Below are positions 26,701 through 34,007 of a stretch of DNA of 34,201 nt, piece by piece (position 1 is the stretch's first letter; the number at the start of each line of letters is the position of its first letter). A program made the position numbers and the translations under genes. The notes beneath the pieces are model-generated. The model made no database searches, had not been told where the DNA came from, and was given only the letters and a program-made list of their open reading frames with translations. Source of the DNA: Alphaproteobacteria bacterium (GTDB taxonomy: Bacteria; Pseudomonadota; Alphaproteobacteria; UBA9219); the NCBI GenBank assembly GCA_031291395.1, contig JARLJD010000013.1, positions 1 through 34,201 of the forward strand, written 5' to 3'.

Positions 26701-26819
26701 ACCTGAGGCAGGGCCGACAAAGGCAAAAACTTGAAAGCCACAAACCCGGCCAGCAAAATCGCGACCATCAACAGCGAAGTCGCAACCGGACGTTGGATAA
26801 AAAGACGCGAGGGATTCAT
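23742..26819 (-). CDS. RND efflux inner-membrane pump (MdtB/MdtC-type, HAE1)
   Basis: The 1025-residue protein has the full RND layout: helix 1 ([19 protein letters not shown]), a first periplasmic loop, helices 2-6, a second loop, and helices 8-12. The proton-relay aspartates lie in [14 protein letters not shown] and the matching lysine in [17 protein letters not shown]. The opening [14 protein letters not shown] and [13 protein letters not shown] is closest in style to MdtB/MdtC. Such pumps normally need a periplasmic adaptor and an outer-membrane channel; neither gene is within this window. Drugs, bile salts or metals are possible substrates; nothing here decides. The upstream neighbour is DUF1150. 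Confidence 0.93.
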   Translation of the reverse strand: MNPSRLFIQRPVATSLLMVAILLAGFVAFKFLPLSALPQVDYPTIQVQTFYPGASPDVMTSAVTAPLERQFGQMPGLTQMSSVSSAGASILTLQFDLSLNLDIAEQEVQAAINAAGNLLPSDLPAPPIYAKVNPADAPVLTLAVTSDTLPLTDVEDLTDTRLAQKISQLPGVGLVSLSGGQRPAVRVIANVEALAAYGLNIDDLRTSVSNANTNAPKGSFDGPERSTTINSNDQLQSADEYKNIIIAYQNGAPVRLKDVATVVNGAENTQLGAWSGKTPAIILNIQRQPGANVIKVVDTIQQLLPSLKNSLPAAVNVKVLTDRTTTIRASVHDVEFELLLSVLLVVAVIFIFLRNIPATIIPSLSVPVSLVGTFALMYLAGFSLNNLSLMALTIATGFVVDDAIVMIENISRYIEMGETPMNAALKGAGEIGFTIVSLTVSLIAVLIPLLFMGDLVGRLFREFAITLSVTILISAVVSLTLVPMMCARMLKTHDPAKESRFLKATQRGFDQTIAAYGRALTWVLDHQNLTLAVALSTLGLTAFLYIVVPKGFFPVQDTGLIQGISEGPQSISYTAMADRQQALAAAVLRDKDVDSLSSFIGVDGTNVTLNSGRMLINLKPLDQRSSSVSDVIRRLSKEIAVLPGITLYMQPVQDLTIDSSVSRAQYQFILEDSNLDELNKWTPLLESRLRQLPQFEDIADNLQQNGLSDYVAVDRDTAGRLGISLATVDNALYDAFGQRIVSTIFTQSNQYRVILNTPATMASLQSIYLPSASGGQVPLATIASIKQQQAALQINHLGQFPAAQISFNLASGASLGEAVDAIGKTEQNIGMPQSVMTSFQGAALAFRASLGNELLLILAAIVTVYIVLGVLYESYIHPITIISTLPSAGIGALLALILAGKELDIIAIIGIVLLIGIVKKNAIMMIDFALEAERVEHKPPREAIYQACLLRFRPIMMTTMAALLGALPLMLGKGMGSELRNPLGISIVGGLIVSQVLTLFTTPVIYLAFDRLAQKWRSPEAEEVE

Positions 26820-26930
26820 GGCCAGCCCAAAGGCAATGCAGGAAAGAAACCGAGTCTATAGCAAACCGCCGCGCGAAGAGCCAGCAAGGCACGACATCAT
26901 AGAATTAGGGCGTGAGTGGGGCGGGAAAAA

Positions 26931-27158
26931 CTAATGCACGCTGGCCGGTTCCAAATCATACTGCCGCACCATTGCGAACGCGAGGTCGCGTTCGGCGATA
27001 ACGGTCAAGGGCGTGCCGTCTGCGGCGTGAATTGCGTGACAACACCGCCCGTCCAGCGTCACAGGCTTGATATAGGCGATCGTTTCCATCCCATAAGCGC
27101 CGAAGTCAGGCGAAGTCAGCGTTTGACGGACGAAAAGCGGCTTTTCCCCGGTTACCAT
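26931..27158 (-). CDS. DUF1150 family protein
   Basis: The 75-residue protein matches the alphaproteobacterial DUF1150 family: AYIKPVTLDG, AIHAADGTPLTVIAERDLAFA and the ending RQYDLEPASVH. Its biochemical role is unknown. In many alphaproteobacteria it sits next to an Hsp20 (IbpA-like) gene; here no Hsp20 gene is adjacent. GGGGAG about five bases before the ATG is the ribosome binding site. Confidence 0.9.
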   Translation of the reverse strand: MVTGEKPLFVRQTLTSPDFGAYGMETIAYIKPVTLDGRCCHAIHAADGTPLTVIAERDLAFAMVRQYDLEPASVH

Positions 27159-27421
27159 ATGCGCTCCCCTGCATGCGAATCGCTTGAACTGTACTCGGCG
27201 TCTATATCATCACGAATTCAATAACCAATTATTAATTTTGACGAACTGCCAAATGAGCGAGAACAAGGGATAATAAAAATGCGCCACAGGTTCGATACAA
27301 AATGATCCATTTATGCACTGCGCGCGCCCTGTGTTCCTGCGATTTCACGAACGCCTAGCACGGCATGGATGCGGGTTTGATAGCCTTCGTCCATTCGCCG
27401 TACCAATGCTTTTTTTGCCGG

Positions 27422-27727
27422 TTACCGCAACACCTGCGAAATACAGCTTTGGGCGAGTTCGTTCAGTTTTTCGGGAACTTGCGCCTTTCCTTTGTTTCCG
27501 GATGCATGAGCTTCCGTCGCTTGCAACGCCACTTCGGCAAAGGTTTTGTCGTCCCATTTTCTCATGCCCTCGCGCACGCAAGAGCAGTAAGCGGCTCGGG
27601 CGGAATCCGTATCGCCGCCGACGCAGCTTTGATACTCGTGGTCGAGTACGTAATCCGGTATTTCTGCATAAGCGGGGGCTGCAAGCAGACAGACCAGCAA
27701 GCCCCCGGGAATGAGGCTGCGCTTCAT
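27422..27727 (-). CDS. Small secreted four-cysteine protein downstream of secB
   Basis: The 101-residue protein has a clear signal peptide (MKRSLIPGGLLVCLLAAPAYA, 21 residues, cleavage at AYA-E). Four cysteines follow in the mature part (YQSC, YCSC and QSC near the end), probably forming disulfides in the periplasm. I do not recognise the family. Its ATG overlaps the secB stop by four bases, so it is translated with secB, and it may itself be a SecB client. The 263 bases upstream of DUF1150 (27159-27421) carry no other gene that I can support. Confidence 0.75.
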   Translation of the reverse strand: MKRSLIPGGLLVCLLAAPAYAEIPDYVLDHEYQSCVGGDTDSARAAYCSCVREGMRKWDDKTFAEVALQATEAHASGNKGKAQVPEKLNELAQSCISQVLR

Positions 27728-28206
27728 GCCGCCCCCACGGTCATCATCGTGCCAACCTTGTCGCGCTGCGCCGCGTAAAGCGCCATGAAATCGATCGGTT
27801 GCAGGGTGATCGCGGGGAACCCGCCTTCGCGTATAGCGTTTGAGATAATCGCGCGCGCAAAGGGGAAAAGCAAACGCGGCGCTTCGGCCAGAAGGAACAG
27901 CCGAATTTGTTCTTCCGGCATTTCCGGCAGCGTGAACAATCCGGCATAAGCCAACTCGGCGATGAACGCGGTTTTATCGTTCAGTTTCGATTCCAGCTTG
28001 ATCTTCAAAACCGCCTCAAACACGCTGTTGCCCAGATTGCGCGTCATCACATTGACGTCAAGCGCCATTTGCGGCTGCGTCTGCATATCGTTGAAGATCA
28101 ACGGCGCGTTCGGGCTTTCGAACGAGAAATCCTTGATATATTGCGCGCCCAGCCCGATCTGGACATTAACGGTTTCAGGAGCGGGAGGGGGTGTTTCGTC
28201 GGTCAT
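27724..28206 (-). CDS. secB: Protein-export chaperone SecB
   Basis: SecB holds preproteins unfolded and hands them to SecA. The 160-residue protein has QYIKDFSFESPNAP (about 22-35), LDVNVMTRNLG, the YAGLF segment (about 93-97), LFPFARAIISNAIREGGFP and the LQPIDFMALY end, all hallmarks of the family. The start lacks a visible ribosome binding site; its upstream region is the large inverted repeat. It is divergent from the Tim44-like gene, a conserved alphaproteobacterial arrangement. Confidence 0.95.
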   Translation of the reverse strand: MTDETPPPAPETVNVQIGLGAQYIKDFSFESPNAPLIFNDMQTQPQMALDVNVMTRNLGNSVFEAVLKIKLESKLNDKTAFIAELAYAGLFTLPEMPEEQIRLFLLAEAPRLLFPFARAIISNAIREGGFPAITLQPIDFMALYAAQRDKVGTMMTVGAA

Positions 28207-28237
28207 TGAAGATGAGGGGGTTAGAGGTTGGGGTTAG

Positions 28238-28536
28238 CGGCGTGAGGGAATAAGCGAACCTGTTTTTGCGTATTGGAAACAGCGGCGCCGCAAAAGCGAT
28301 TGAATCCCCTCCCCCTCGCGGGGAGGGTTAGGGAGGGGGGAGTGAGGCAAGAGACCAAGTTTAGGATTATAATCCATTGCGCCAAAAGACTGCGCCTAAT
28401 CCCAAACCGCATTTCCCAGTCTCTCCCCCTCCCTAACCCTCCCTAACCCTCCCCGCGAGGGGGAGGGGATTATGCCGCTTTCATTTCACTGCTGTTTCCA
28501 ATACGCAAAAACGGATTCACTTATTCCCTTACGCCG
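28238..28536. repeat. Large imperfect inverted repeat between secB and the Tim44-like gene
   Basis: The 397-base gap 28207-28603 holds no gene. Two arms of about 110 bases, 28238-28350 and 28421-28536, are inverted copies. The outer 46 bases (GGAATAAG...TTGGAAACAGC) match with about four differences. The inner parts share CCCCTCCCCCTCGCGGGGAG and a GGGTTAGGGAGG tract; the right arm has one extra GGTTAGGGA unit. The 70-base loop contains ATTATAAT. The whole thing looks like a MITE-sized palindromic insertion or a folded-back duplication. No clear target duplication is seen at its borders. Confidence 0.8.
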
Positions 28537-28590
28537 ACTATCTCCCCCCTTTCTGCCACCGATTCCCCTTTTCCGCAACGTGAACCGCGC

Positions 28591-28604
28591 TATAATCTCT
28601 TTTA
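28591..28604 (+). promoter_or_regulatory. -10 element placing transcription start at the Tim44-like ATG
   Basis: A perfect TATAAT (28591-28596) is followed by seven bases and then ATG at 28604, where the transcript would begin. The -35 region is poor (CTTTTC at 28568). If used, the messenger would be leaderless, which fits the absence of a ribosome binding site before this ATG. Confidence 0.4.
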
Positions 28605-29263
28605 TGCACATGGATATCGACCTTATCGTTTACGCCGTCATCGCCGCCGTCTTTCTGGGACGGCTGTGGGTCGTTCTTGGCACCCGCAATGACGACGAGC
28701 CGCAGCGCCCCAACCCGTTTGCGCCGCCGCCGCCTCCGGCGCAGCATCAAGACGCACCCCTCGCCGCGCCGCCGCAAGATGCACCGCGACCGATGCATCT
28801 CGGCCCGCCCCCCAATTCGCTGGCGGGAGGGCTGGCCCAAATTCAGGCCGTCGATCCCACTTTCGACGAAAAAGCCTTTCTACAGGAACGGCGCGATGTT
28901 TTCTCGACCATTGTCAGCGCCTATGCCGCCGGAAACCTGAACAGCGTTTCCGAATTCCTGTCGCCCGCGTTGCTGGCGCATTTCCAACAAGCCGTCGCGG
29001 CGCGCGCCGCGGCAGGGCAAAGCGCGCAAACCCGCATCAGTCGCATCAAGGAAGCCGAAGTCACAGCAGCCCGCGCCGAAGGCTCACAGGCCTTCGTAAC
29101 AGTCAAGTTCATCAGCGATCAGGAAAACATCCTGCGCGACGCCGGCGGCTCCGTCATCGGCGGCGAGGAAGGCAAATACGAGGAAGTCGTCGATATCTGG
29201 ACATTTGCCCGCGATACGCAAGCGCCGGGCGCGCGGTGGGTGGTAGTGGAGACGGGAGGTTAG
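28604..29263 (+). CDS. Tim44/TimA-like membrane-anchored protein
   Basis: From ATG 28604 the protein has 219 residues. It has an amino-terminal membrane helix (about 5-22), a Pro- and Ala-rich linker (about 35-75), then a Tim44-like domain from about residue 85 (FDEKAFLQERRDVFSTIVSAYAAGNL) to the end, with VVDIWTFARD. Relatives in alphaproteobacteria are the presumed ancestors of mitochondrial Tim44, although the bacterial proteins are thought to work at the membrane rather than in import. An upstream extension of the frame to 28472 would place polar residues before the helix, so I did not use it; ATG at 28610 is also possible. Divergent from secB. Confidence 0.88.
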   Translation: MHMDIDLIVYAVIAAVFLGRLWVVLGTRNDDEPQRPNPFAPPPPPAQHQDAPLAAPPQDAPRPMHLGPPPNSLAGGLAQIQAVDPTFDEKAFLQERRDVFSTIVSAYAAGNLNSVSEFLSPALLAHFQQAVAARAAAGQSAQTRISRIKEAEVTAARAEGSQAFVTVKFISDQENILRDAGGSVIGGEEGKYEEVVDIWTFARDTQAPGARWVVVETGG

Positions 29264-29269
29264 CCGTTG

Positions 29270-29590
29270 TTATCCCAAGTTAAGAGCCGACTTTCTTTTC
29301 ATCGAAGCGATAACGATTGGTTTTGACTTGGCGTTCTCCGTTGTTTTCGCGGCTGTTGACGAATTGGTATTGGGACGACGTTCGGACGGATTGATCTTAG
29401 TCGCGTATTGATCCAACCCTTTACGGTAGGGAATTTTTCCCGTTTCGCTCAAACTATCTGTGCTTGCGAGGCGACAACTATCAGGAAGGCTATTGTCAGA
29501 ACCGTCTGGAATATAAGCAGCCGACGGCACATTACCGAATTGACTATTCCAAAGCTCTTGAAGAGCATATTGAGGTATGGCGGTTGTCAT
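29270..29590 (-). CDS. Small hypothetical protein
   Basis: The 106-residue product starts MTTAIPQYALQELW and is rich in Ser, Asn, Lys and Thr, so mostly disordered; the carboxy terminus is basic (KSKPIVIASMKRKSA). I do not recognise it. The start at 29590 is supported by GAGGTGA four bases upstream; the frame extends further upstream without a ribosome binding site. The region is richer in A+T than its neighbours. It is convergent with the Tim44-like gene, six bases apart. Confidence 0.5.
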   Translation of the reverse strand: MTTAIPQYALQELWNSQFGNVPSAAYIPDGSDNSLPDSCRLASTDSLSETGKIPYRKGLDQYATKINPSERRPNTNSSTAAKTTENAKSKPIVIASMKRKSALNLG

Positions 29591-29729
29591 AATGCTCACC
29601 TCATAAAAATATCTCAAATTATGAGTATATTTAACCACAGACTGGTTAAACCTCGCTTAATTTTCCTCTTCTGAAACAAAAAAATCCTTTTACTTTCCCG
29701 TAACCATAACTCAAGAAAACAGGGCAACA

Positions 29730-29753
29730 AAAAACGCGCCGAAGCGCGTTTTT
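29730..29753 (-). terminator. Strong bidirectional hairpin terminator
   Basis: A perfect ten-base stem, AAAAACGCGC (29730-29739) with GCGCGTTTTT (29744-29753), closes on the loop CGAA. It lies 25 bases past the stop of the small gene at 29779-30012. With A and T runs on both flanks it can work in either direction. Confidence 0.8.
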
Positions 29754-29778
29754 ATGGATGAATCTTTTGCTTTCCGGC

Positions 29779-30012
29779 TCAATGCACAATCGGCTTGAAC
29801 GGATGTGCTGCGTGGGCGAAGAAGTCACGAAGGCTATGTGTAATCTTTGGGCCGCAAGCAATAAGGACGCCTTTGAAACCGCCGGAAACAAATCCGCGCC
29901 AACGCGTTGATGCTTCGTCGCTTTTAAAATAGTGACGCGAACGCAGAACGAGATCCCAAAGTTTGCGCGTAAGGAAAAAATTTCCTGAAGGCGTGATCCC
30001 TGTCTCCTTCAT
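29779..30012 (-). CDS. Small hypothetical protein with its own terminator
   Basis: From ATG 30012 the product has 77 residues (MKETGITPSGNFFLTRKLWD..., ending FFAHAAHPFKPIVH), basic, with a Gly-rich middle (FVSGGFKG). I do not recognise it. Two further ATGs upstream (30024 and 30036) are in frame; I chose 30012 because GGGGTG stands four bases before it, in a context very like that of the small gene at 29590. A strong terminator follows the stop, which supports a real transcription unit. Confidence 0.5.
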   Translation of the reverse strand: MKETGITPSGNFFLTRKLWDLVLRSRHYFKSDEASTRWRGFVSGGFKGVLIACGPKITHSLRDFFAHAAHPFKPIVH

Positions 30013-30113
30013 AATGCACCCCATTCCTAAAATCATTTATCCCAAATCTTACAGAGAGCATTAAACCACGAAAGCATTAACTTCCGGTAAATCGTTACTC
30101 AATCGTTAACGTT

Positions 30114-31430
30114 CTACAAGATAAACTTCGACAGATCGACGTTCTGCGCGAAATCTGCCAGACGGTCGTTCACGTATTTTCCGTCGATTTTTACCTCTGA
30201 CCCGGGTTTGTCGCTGGCGTCGAAACTGATTTCTTCAAGCAATTTTTCCAGAAGCGTGTGCAAGCGCCGCGCCCCGATGTTTTCGACGCTTTCGTTGACC
30301 TCGGCGGCCAGACGGGCGAGTTCGTCAATGGCGTCGTCGGTGAAATCCAACGTGACTTTTTCGGTATCGAGCAGCGCTTTGTATTGCTTGATCAGGCTGG
30401 CCTCCGGCTCGGTCAGGATGCGTTTAAAATCTTCGCGCGTCAGGGGTCTCAACTCGACGCGAATGGGCAAGCGCCCCTGTAGTTCCGGCAACAGGTCTGA
30501 GGGCTTGGCAAGATGAAACGCGCCCGAGGCGATGAACAAAATATGATCGGTGCGCACGGTTCCGTATTTGGTCGAAACCGTCGTGCCTTCGATCAAAGGC
30601 AACAGGTCGCGCTGCACGCCCTCGCGGCTGACGTCGCCGCCCCCGCGATAGCCTTCCGACCGCGCCGCGATTTTGTCGATTTCATCAAGGAAGACGATGC
30701 CGTTTTGCTCGACCTCGTCGATCGCCAGTTCAACGACTTTGTCGGCGTCGAGCAATTTGTCAGATTCCTCGGCATGCAAAACCTTCAAGGCTTCCGGCAC
30801 CGGCAATTTACGCGTTTTCATGCGCGGACTGCCCATTTTGCCGATCATGTCGCCGATGTTAAGCATACCCATCTGCGCTCCGGGCATGCCCGGCACGTCG
30901 AACATCGGTAGGCTGTTCGCATTGTTGTCTTGCACCTGAATTTCGATTTCTTTTTCGTTCAACTCGCCGTTTTTTAGCATGTGGCGGAATTTCGTCCGCG
31001 TTTCCGGCGTCGCGCTTTCGCCCACCAACGCGTCGAGCGTACGTTCTTCCGCGGCCTCTGCTGCGCGGGGATCGACGTCGCGCCCCATGCGTTCGCGCAC
31101 CATCTTGATCGCCACTTCGACCAAATCGCGAATGATCTGCTCGACATCGCGGCCGACATAGCCGACCTCGGTGAATTTCGTCGCCTCGACCTTGAAAAAC
31201 GGCGCTTGCGCGAGTTTGGCCAGACGGCGAGCGATTTCGGTTTTGCCGACCCCCGTCGGGCCAATCATCAGAATATTTTTTGGCACCACTTCCTCGCGCA
31301 AGTCCTGCGGCAATTGCTGACGCCGCCAACGGTTACGCAAAGCGACGGCCACGGCGCGCTTAGCCTCATGCTGGCCGACGATAAAGCGGTCAAGTTCGGC
31401 GGTGATTTCGCGAGGGGAAAGAGGGGTCAT
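30114..31430 (-). CDS. hslU: HslU ATPase subunit of the HslVU protease
   Basis: HslU (ClpY) is a hexameric AAA+ unfoldase feeding HslV. The 438-residue protein has Walker A GPTGVGKT (57-64), the pore-loop motif GYVGRD (about 91-96), an inserted I domain (about 110-240), Walker [11 protein letters not shown] (about 251-260), sensor and arginine-finger region ([12 protein letters not shown]) and the ending LSKFIL, which inserts into HslV. The ATG follows directly on the hslV TAA, so the two are co-translated. Confidence 0.97.
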   Translation of the reverse strand: MTPLSPREITAELDRFIVGQHEAKRAVAVALRNRWRRQQLPQDLREEVVPKNILMIGPTGVGKTEIARRLAKLAQAPFFKVEATKFTEVGYVGRDVEQIIRDLVEVAIKMVRERMGRDVDPRAAEAAEERTLDALVGESATPETRTKFRHMLKNGELNEKEIEIQVQDNNANSLPMFDVPGMPGAQMGMLNIGDMIGKMGSPRMKTRKLPVPEALKVLHAEESDKLLDADKVVELAIDEVEQNGIVFLDEIDKIAARSEGYRGGGDVSREGVQRDLLPLIEGTTVSTKYGTVRTDHILFIASGAFHLAKPSDLLPELQGRLPIRVELRPLTREDFKRILTEPEASLIKQYKALLDTEKVTLDFTDDAIDELARLAAEVNESVENIGARRLHTLLEKLLEEISFDASDKPGSEVKIDGKYVNDRLADFAQNVDLSKFIL

Positions 31431-32003
31431 TTAAAGCTCTATGCTTTCTAAGGTGACATTCGTATTCGTATAAACGCAAATTCCCGACGCGATCGCCAGC
31501 GCCTTACGCGCGATCGCCTCCGCGTCCATGTCGTCGCGGTCAATCAAGGCGCGGGCGGCGGATAAAGCGTAAGGCCCGCCGGAGCCTATGCCGATCAGCC
31601 CGTCTTCCGGCTCCAAAACGTCGCCGGTGCCGGACAGGATCAGGCTGGTGTTTTTGTCCGCCACCGCCATCATCGCCTCCAGACGGCGCAGATATTTATC
31701 CGTGCGCCAGTCCTTGGCCATTTCAACGCAGGCGCGCATCAACTGCCCCGGGTGTTTTTCCAGCTTGGCCTCCAGACGTTCAAAAAGCGCGAAGGCGTCG
31801 GCCGTCGCTCCGGCAAAGCCGCCAATCACATCGCCCGCCGCGCCGGATTTCAACCGCCGCACCTTGCGCGCGTTGCCTTTGACAATCGTCGCGCCCATCG
31901 AAACCTGCCCGTCGCCCGCAACGACGACTTTATCGCCTTTGCGAACGGCGATGATCGTCGTGCCGTGCCAGTTTGGGAAGGTGGAAGATTCGGTGGTCAA
32001 CAT
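31431..32003 (-). CDS. hslV: HslV peptidase subunit of the HslVU protease
   Basis: HslV is the proteasome-like threonine peptidase. The 190-residue product starts [18 protein letters not shown]; the catalytic threonine is most likely Thr15, freed after removal of a 14-residue leader. AGDGQVSMG and [20 protein letters not shown] follow, both typical. A TGA stop directly precedes the ATG at 32003 in frame and there is no ribosome binding site, yet no later start is possible before the WHGTT motif. The ATG lies at the edge of the inverted repeat shared with the divergent HisA-like gene. Confidence 0.95.
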   Translation of the reverse strand: MLTTESSTFPNWHGTTIIAVRKGDKVVVAGDGQVSMGATIVKGNARKVRRLKSGAAGDVIGGFAGATADAFALFERLEAKLEKHPGQLMRACVEMAKDWRTDKYLRRLEAMMAVADKNTSLILSGTGDVLEPEDGLIGIGSGGPYALSAARALIDRDDMDAEAIARKALAIASGICVYTNTNVTLESIEL

Positions 32004-32005
32004 TC

Positions 32006-32146
32006 AGCATTCAGGGGTTAGAATTCAGCATTCAGGAAGTAGAGATAAGCTATTTTTTGGGATAAACAAGAGGGGCTATTTTGTTAGAGCGGAATTCGTG
32101 TTATTCCCTCCCTTCCCTGAAGGCTGAATGCTAACCCCTGAATGCT
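32006..32146. repeat. Inverted repeat of TGAATGCT units between hslV and the HisA-like gene
   Basis: Arms of 34-35 bases, 32006-32039 and 32112-32146, are inverted copies with about three differences around a 72-base centre. The unit TGAATGCT(GA or AACCCC) is also repeated in tandem, twice on the left and three times on the right. Next to it on each side, the sequence TGA-ATG gives the first ATG of hslV (32003) and of the HisA-like gene (32156). Neither has a ribosome binding site. Both promoters must lie within this region; none is convincing by eye. Confidence 0.8.
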
Positions 32147-32155
32147 AGCCCTTGA

Positions 32156-32890
32156 ATGCTCACCCTCTACCCCTCCCTCCACATCAAAGAAGGCACTATC
32201 TCGCATCTGACCAGCAGCAGCAGCGATTTACGGCAAGCAGTGCTTGTGGATCCCCATCCGACCGAACGCGCCCAAGCCTTTGAGGCTAACGGTTTCGAAT
32301 GGCTGCATGTGGTCGATCTGGACGCGGCTTTCTCCGAATCCACGGTCAACGTCGCCTGTATCGAGGACATCATCAAATCGGTCAAAATTCCGGTGCAACT
32401 TTCAGGCGGCATCCACGATATGCGCACTATCGAGTTTTGGTTTGAGCGTGGCGCGCAAAATATCGTCCTGACCTCCGCCGCGCAGCAAAACCCAGATCTG
32501 GTGCGCAAAGCCTCAGCGCATTTTCCCGGCCGCATTTCGGTTCGGATCGACTCCATCCGCGGCTATGCCGCGCGCACGGGTTGGAGCAAGGCGACTTCCG
32601 TCAAAGCGCTCGATCTGGCTCTGCGCGTCGAAGACGCGGGCGCGGCGTCGATCATCTTTGCCGACATCAATCGCGGCGGCGCGTTAAGCCACGTCAATCT
32701 GGAAGCCACCGTCGATCTCGCCTTCGCTTTGACCATCCCCGTCATCGCGGCAAGCGGCGTGGATTCGCTGCAGGATCTGGCCAAACTGAAAGCGCACTGC
32801 AAGGCGGGCATTTCGGGTTTGATTATGGGCCATGCGCTTTACAGCGGCGCGATTGATGCGAAGGAGGCGTTGAAGCTGGCGCGGGGGTAA
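32156..32890 (+). CDS. HisA-family (beta/alpha) barrel protein with lost catalytic residues
   Basis: HisA isomerises ProFAR in histidine synthesis. This 244-residue protein keeps the family frame: LYPSLHIKEG, WLHVVDLDAAFS, VPVQLSGGIHD-like strand 3 (VQLSGGIHD), RIDSIRGY, DAGAASIIFADI and the GLIMGHALYSG end. Key sites differ. The catalytic Asp of strand 1 (AIDLKDG in true HisA) is His9, the amino-terminal Arg/Gly-Asp cluster reads HLTSSSS, and YTDIDRDG reads FADINRGG (Thr to Ala169, Asp to Asn172, Asp to Gly174). Only Asp132 remains. It stands alone, with no other his gene nearby. I infer a paralogue with another role, or a pseudoenzyme. The start codon is in a repeat and lacks a ribosome binding site. 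Confidence 0.82.
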   Translation: MLTLYPSLHIKEGTISHLTSSSSDLRQAVLVDPHPTERAQAFEANGFEWLHVVDLDAAFSESTVNVACIEDIIKSVKIPVQLSGGIHDMRTIEFWFERGAQNIVLTSAAQQNPDLVRKASAHFPGRISVRIDSIRGYAARTGWSKATSVKALDLALRVEDAGAASIIFADINRGGALSHVNLEATVDLAFALTIPVIAASGVDSLQDLAKLKAHCKAGISGLIMGHALYSGAIDAKEALKLARG

Positions 32891-32893
32891 ATA

Positions 32894-32973
32894 CTTTCTC
32901 GTAGGAGCGGCTTCCCGCCGCGACCCTTTGTTTTTTAAGGCGGTGGGGGCTGGAAGCCGCTCCTACGAGAAAG
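32894..32973. repeat. REP-like inverted repeat (GTAGGAGCGGCTTCC family), copy 2
   Basis: Perfect 22-base arms 32894-32915 and 32952-32973 flank a 36-base centre that is only partly palindromic. The core is the same as in the copy at 11257-11332. It sits between the convergent HisA-like and tsaE genes. The stop codon of tsaE (TAG, 32965-32963) lies inside the right arm. Confidence 0.9.
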
Positions 32974-33421
32974 CTAGGCAAAGGCGTTCGTCCCAATCCC
33001 CGCCTTTCTCCGCGACACAGCTTCTTGCGCCGCCCGCATCCAAAGAAAATTTCAGCGATAACCTGCTTAAAGGCAACCGCCCGCCTGCCCGTTCCGGCCA
33101 TTCGACTAGAACAATGCCGAAGGCCAAAGCGTCATCCCAGCCGAGTTCATCCAATTCATCCGCCGATTTCAGGCGATACAAATCGAAATGCGCAATCGCC
33201 AAGCTTCCGACCTCGTAAGTTTGCACGAGGGTAAAAGTGGGGCTTGGAATGTCGCCTTCGACGCCCCGCACGCGCAGCAAGGCGCGGGCGAATGCGGTTT
33301 TTCCCGCACCAAGTTCACCCTGTAAGGCTACCACATCGCCCACGCGCAGATGCGGCGCGATCAGATCGGCCAAAGCCTGTGTCGCGGCAAGATCGGGCAG
33401 AGGGAAATGATTGGGCAGCAT
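32963..33421 (-). CDS. tsaE: tRNA threonylcarbamoyladenosine ATPase TsaE
   Basis: TsaE is the ATPase that helps TsaB-TsaD make t6A37 in ANN-decoding tRNAs. The 152-residue product from ATG 33421 has Walker A GELGAGKTAFAR (about 40-51), SPTFTLVQ, HFDLYRLKSADELDELGW and VLVEWPERAG, all in family order. The frame extends to 33514, into the toxin gene, but the extra residues do not fit; the usual length supports 33421. Its last four codons, Leu-Ala-Phe-Ser-stop, come from the REP element. The family normally ends shortly after the ERAG region, so the tail may be rewritten by the repeat. Confidence 0.93.
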   Translation of the reverse strand: MLPNHFPLPDLAATQALADLIAPHLRVGDVVALQGELGAGKTAFARALLRVRGVEGDIPSPTFTLVQTYEVGSLAIAHFDLYRLKSADELDELGWDDALAFGIVLVEWPERAGGRLPLSRLSLKFSLDAGGARSCVAEKGGDWDERLCLAFS

Positions 33422-33461
33422 GGGTTTCTTCGCCGTGAATCTCTGAAAGCGAACGCATCGC

Positions 33462-33743
33462 TCACAAATCAAGTTCGCTGTGCGAGCCAAGGCGCACAAG
33501 ATCGAGGCAATCATCGCCAGATTTGCGGTAGATCAAAACCAGATCGGGCTTGATATGGCAATTGCGGTGATCAACCCAATCGCCTGTAAGAGAATGGTCG
33601 CAAGCGCGTTGCGGCAAAGGGCTATCGACGACAAGCAATTCGAGAACCGGCCTCAGGATAGCCTCAAGCGTTTTGCCGTGCCGTCCCGATTTTTCCCGTT
33701 TGTAATCGCGCTTGAAACGTTTGGTGCGTTTAATCTTCCGCAT
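33462..33743 (-). CDS. YafQ-family mRNA interferase toxin
   Basis: YafQ cuts mRNA on the ribosome. The 93-residue protein has the catalytic set of E. coli YafQ: His50, His63 and Asp67 (CHIKPD) at identical numbers, and His88 (LGSHSEL). The terminal Phe91 of E. coli is replaced by Asp92. The amino-terminal half is very basic. The ATG at 33743 overlaps the antitoxin gene by 14 bases, typical of TA pairs. It should be held inactive by the protein encoded just upstream. Confidence 0.93.
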   Translation of the reverse strand: MRKIKRTKRFKRDYKREKSGRHGKTLEAILRPVLELLVVDSPLPQRACDHSLTGDWVDHRNCHIKPDLVLIYRKSGDDCLDLVRLGSHSELDL

Positions 33744-33996
33744 TCAATTCCGCAAACAAGTTGTCAATCGACCCGACTTCGATTAATTCCCCCCGCCGCG
33801 CCGCTTTCATCGCCTCAATGGTTTCTTCATTAGGAATAAGCGGCTCGAATGGCAGCTTTTTCTCGCGCGCGATGCGCGTCAGCATCAGGCGGAAGGCGTC
33901 CGAAACCGTAAGGCCTATCGTGGCCAACACAGCAGCAGCTTCAGCCTTTACCTGCCCGTCAATCCGAGCGCGAACGACAGAATTTGCAGACATCAT
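33730..33996 (-). CDS. DinJ/RelB-family antitoxin
   Basis: The 88-residue product (MMSANSVVRARIDGQVKAEA...) has an amino-terminal ribbon-helix-helix domain, with VVRARIDGQVKAEAAAVLATIGLTVSDAFRLML as its strand and helices. An acidic carboxy-terminal half (PNEETIEAMKAARRGE) wraps the toxin. It neutralises the YafQ-like toxin and binds its own operator. I chose ATG 33996 because GGAGG lies five bases before it; a longer frame to 34029 would run across the operator. Confidence 0.92.
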   Translation of the reverse strand: MMSANSVVRARIDGQVKAEAAAVLATIGLTVSDAFRLMLTRIAREKKLPFEPLIPNEETIEAMKAARRGELIEVGSIDNLFAELNAED

Positions 33997-34007
33997 AGTT
34001 ACCTCCA

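Noticed and set aside
23982-26861. Long plus-strand frames opposite the RND pump
   Set aside because: They are antisense shadows of the pump, rich in Arg, Gln and Asp, with no recognisable domain.
27313-27778. Plus-strand frames opposite the small secreted gene downstream of secB
   Set aside because: The minus-strand gene has a clean signal peptide and an ATGA overlap with secB; the plus-strand frames have neither start signals nor family features.
32040-32111. Sigma-32-like promoter for hslV in the centre of the repeat (CTTG...CTTATCT on the minus strand)
   Set aside because: Only the CTTG core is recognisable and the -10 does not match CCAT-type sequences; spacing is also uncertain.
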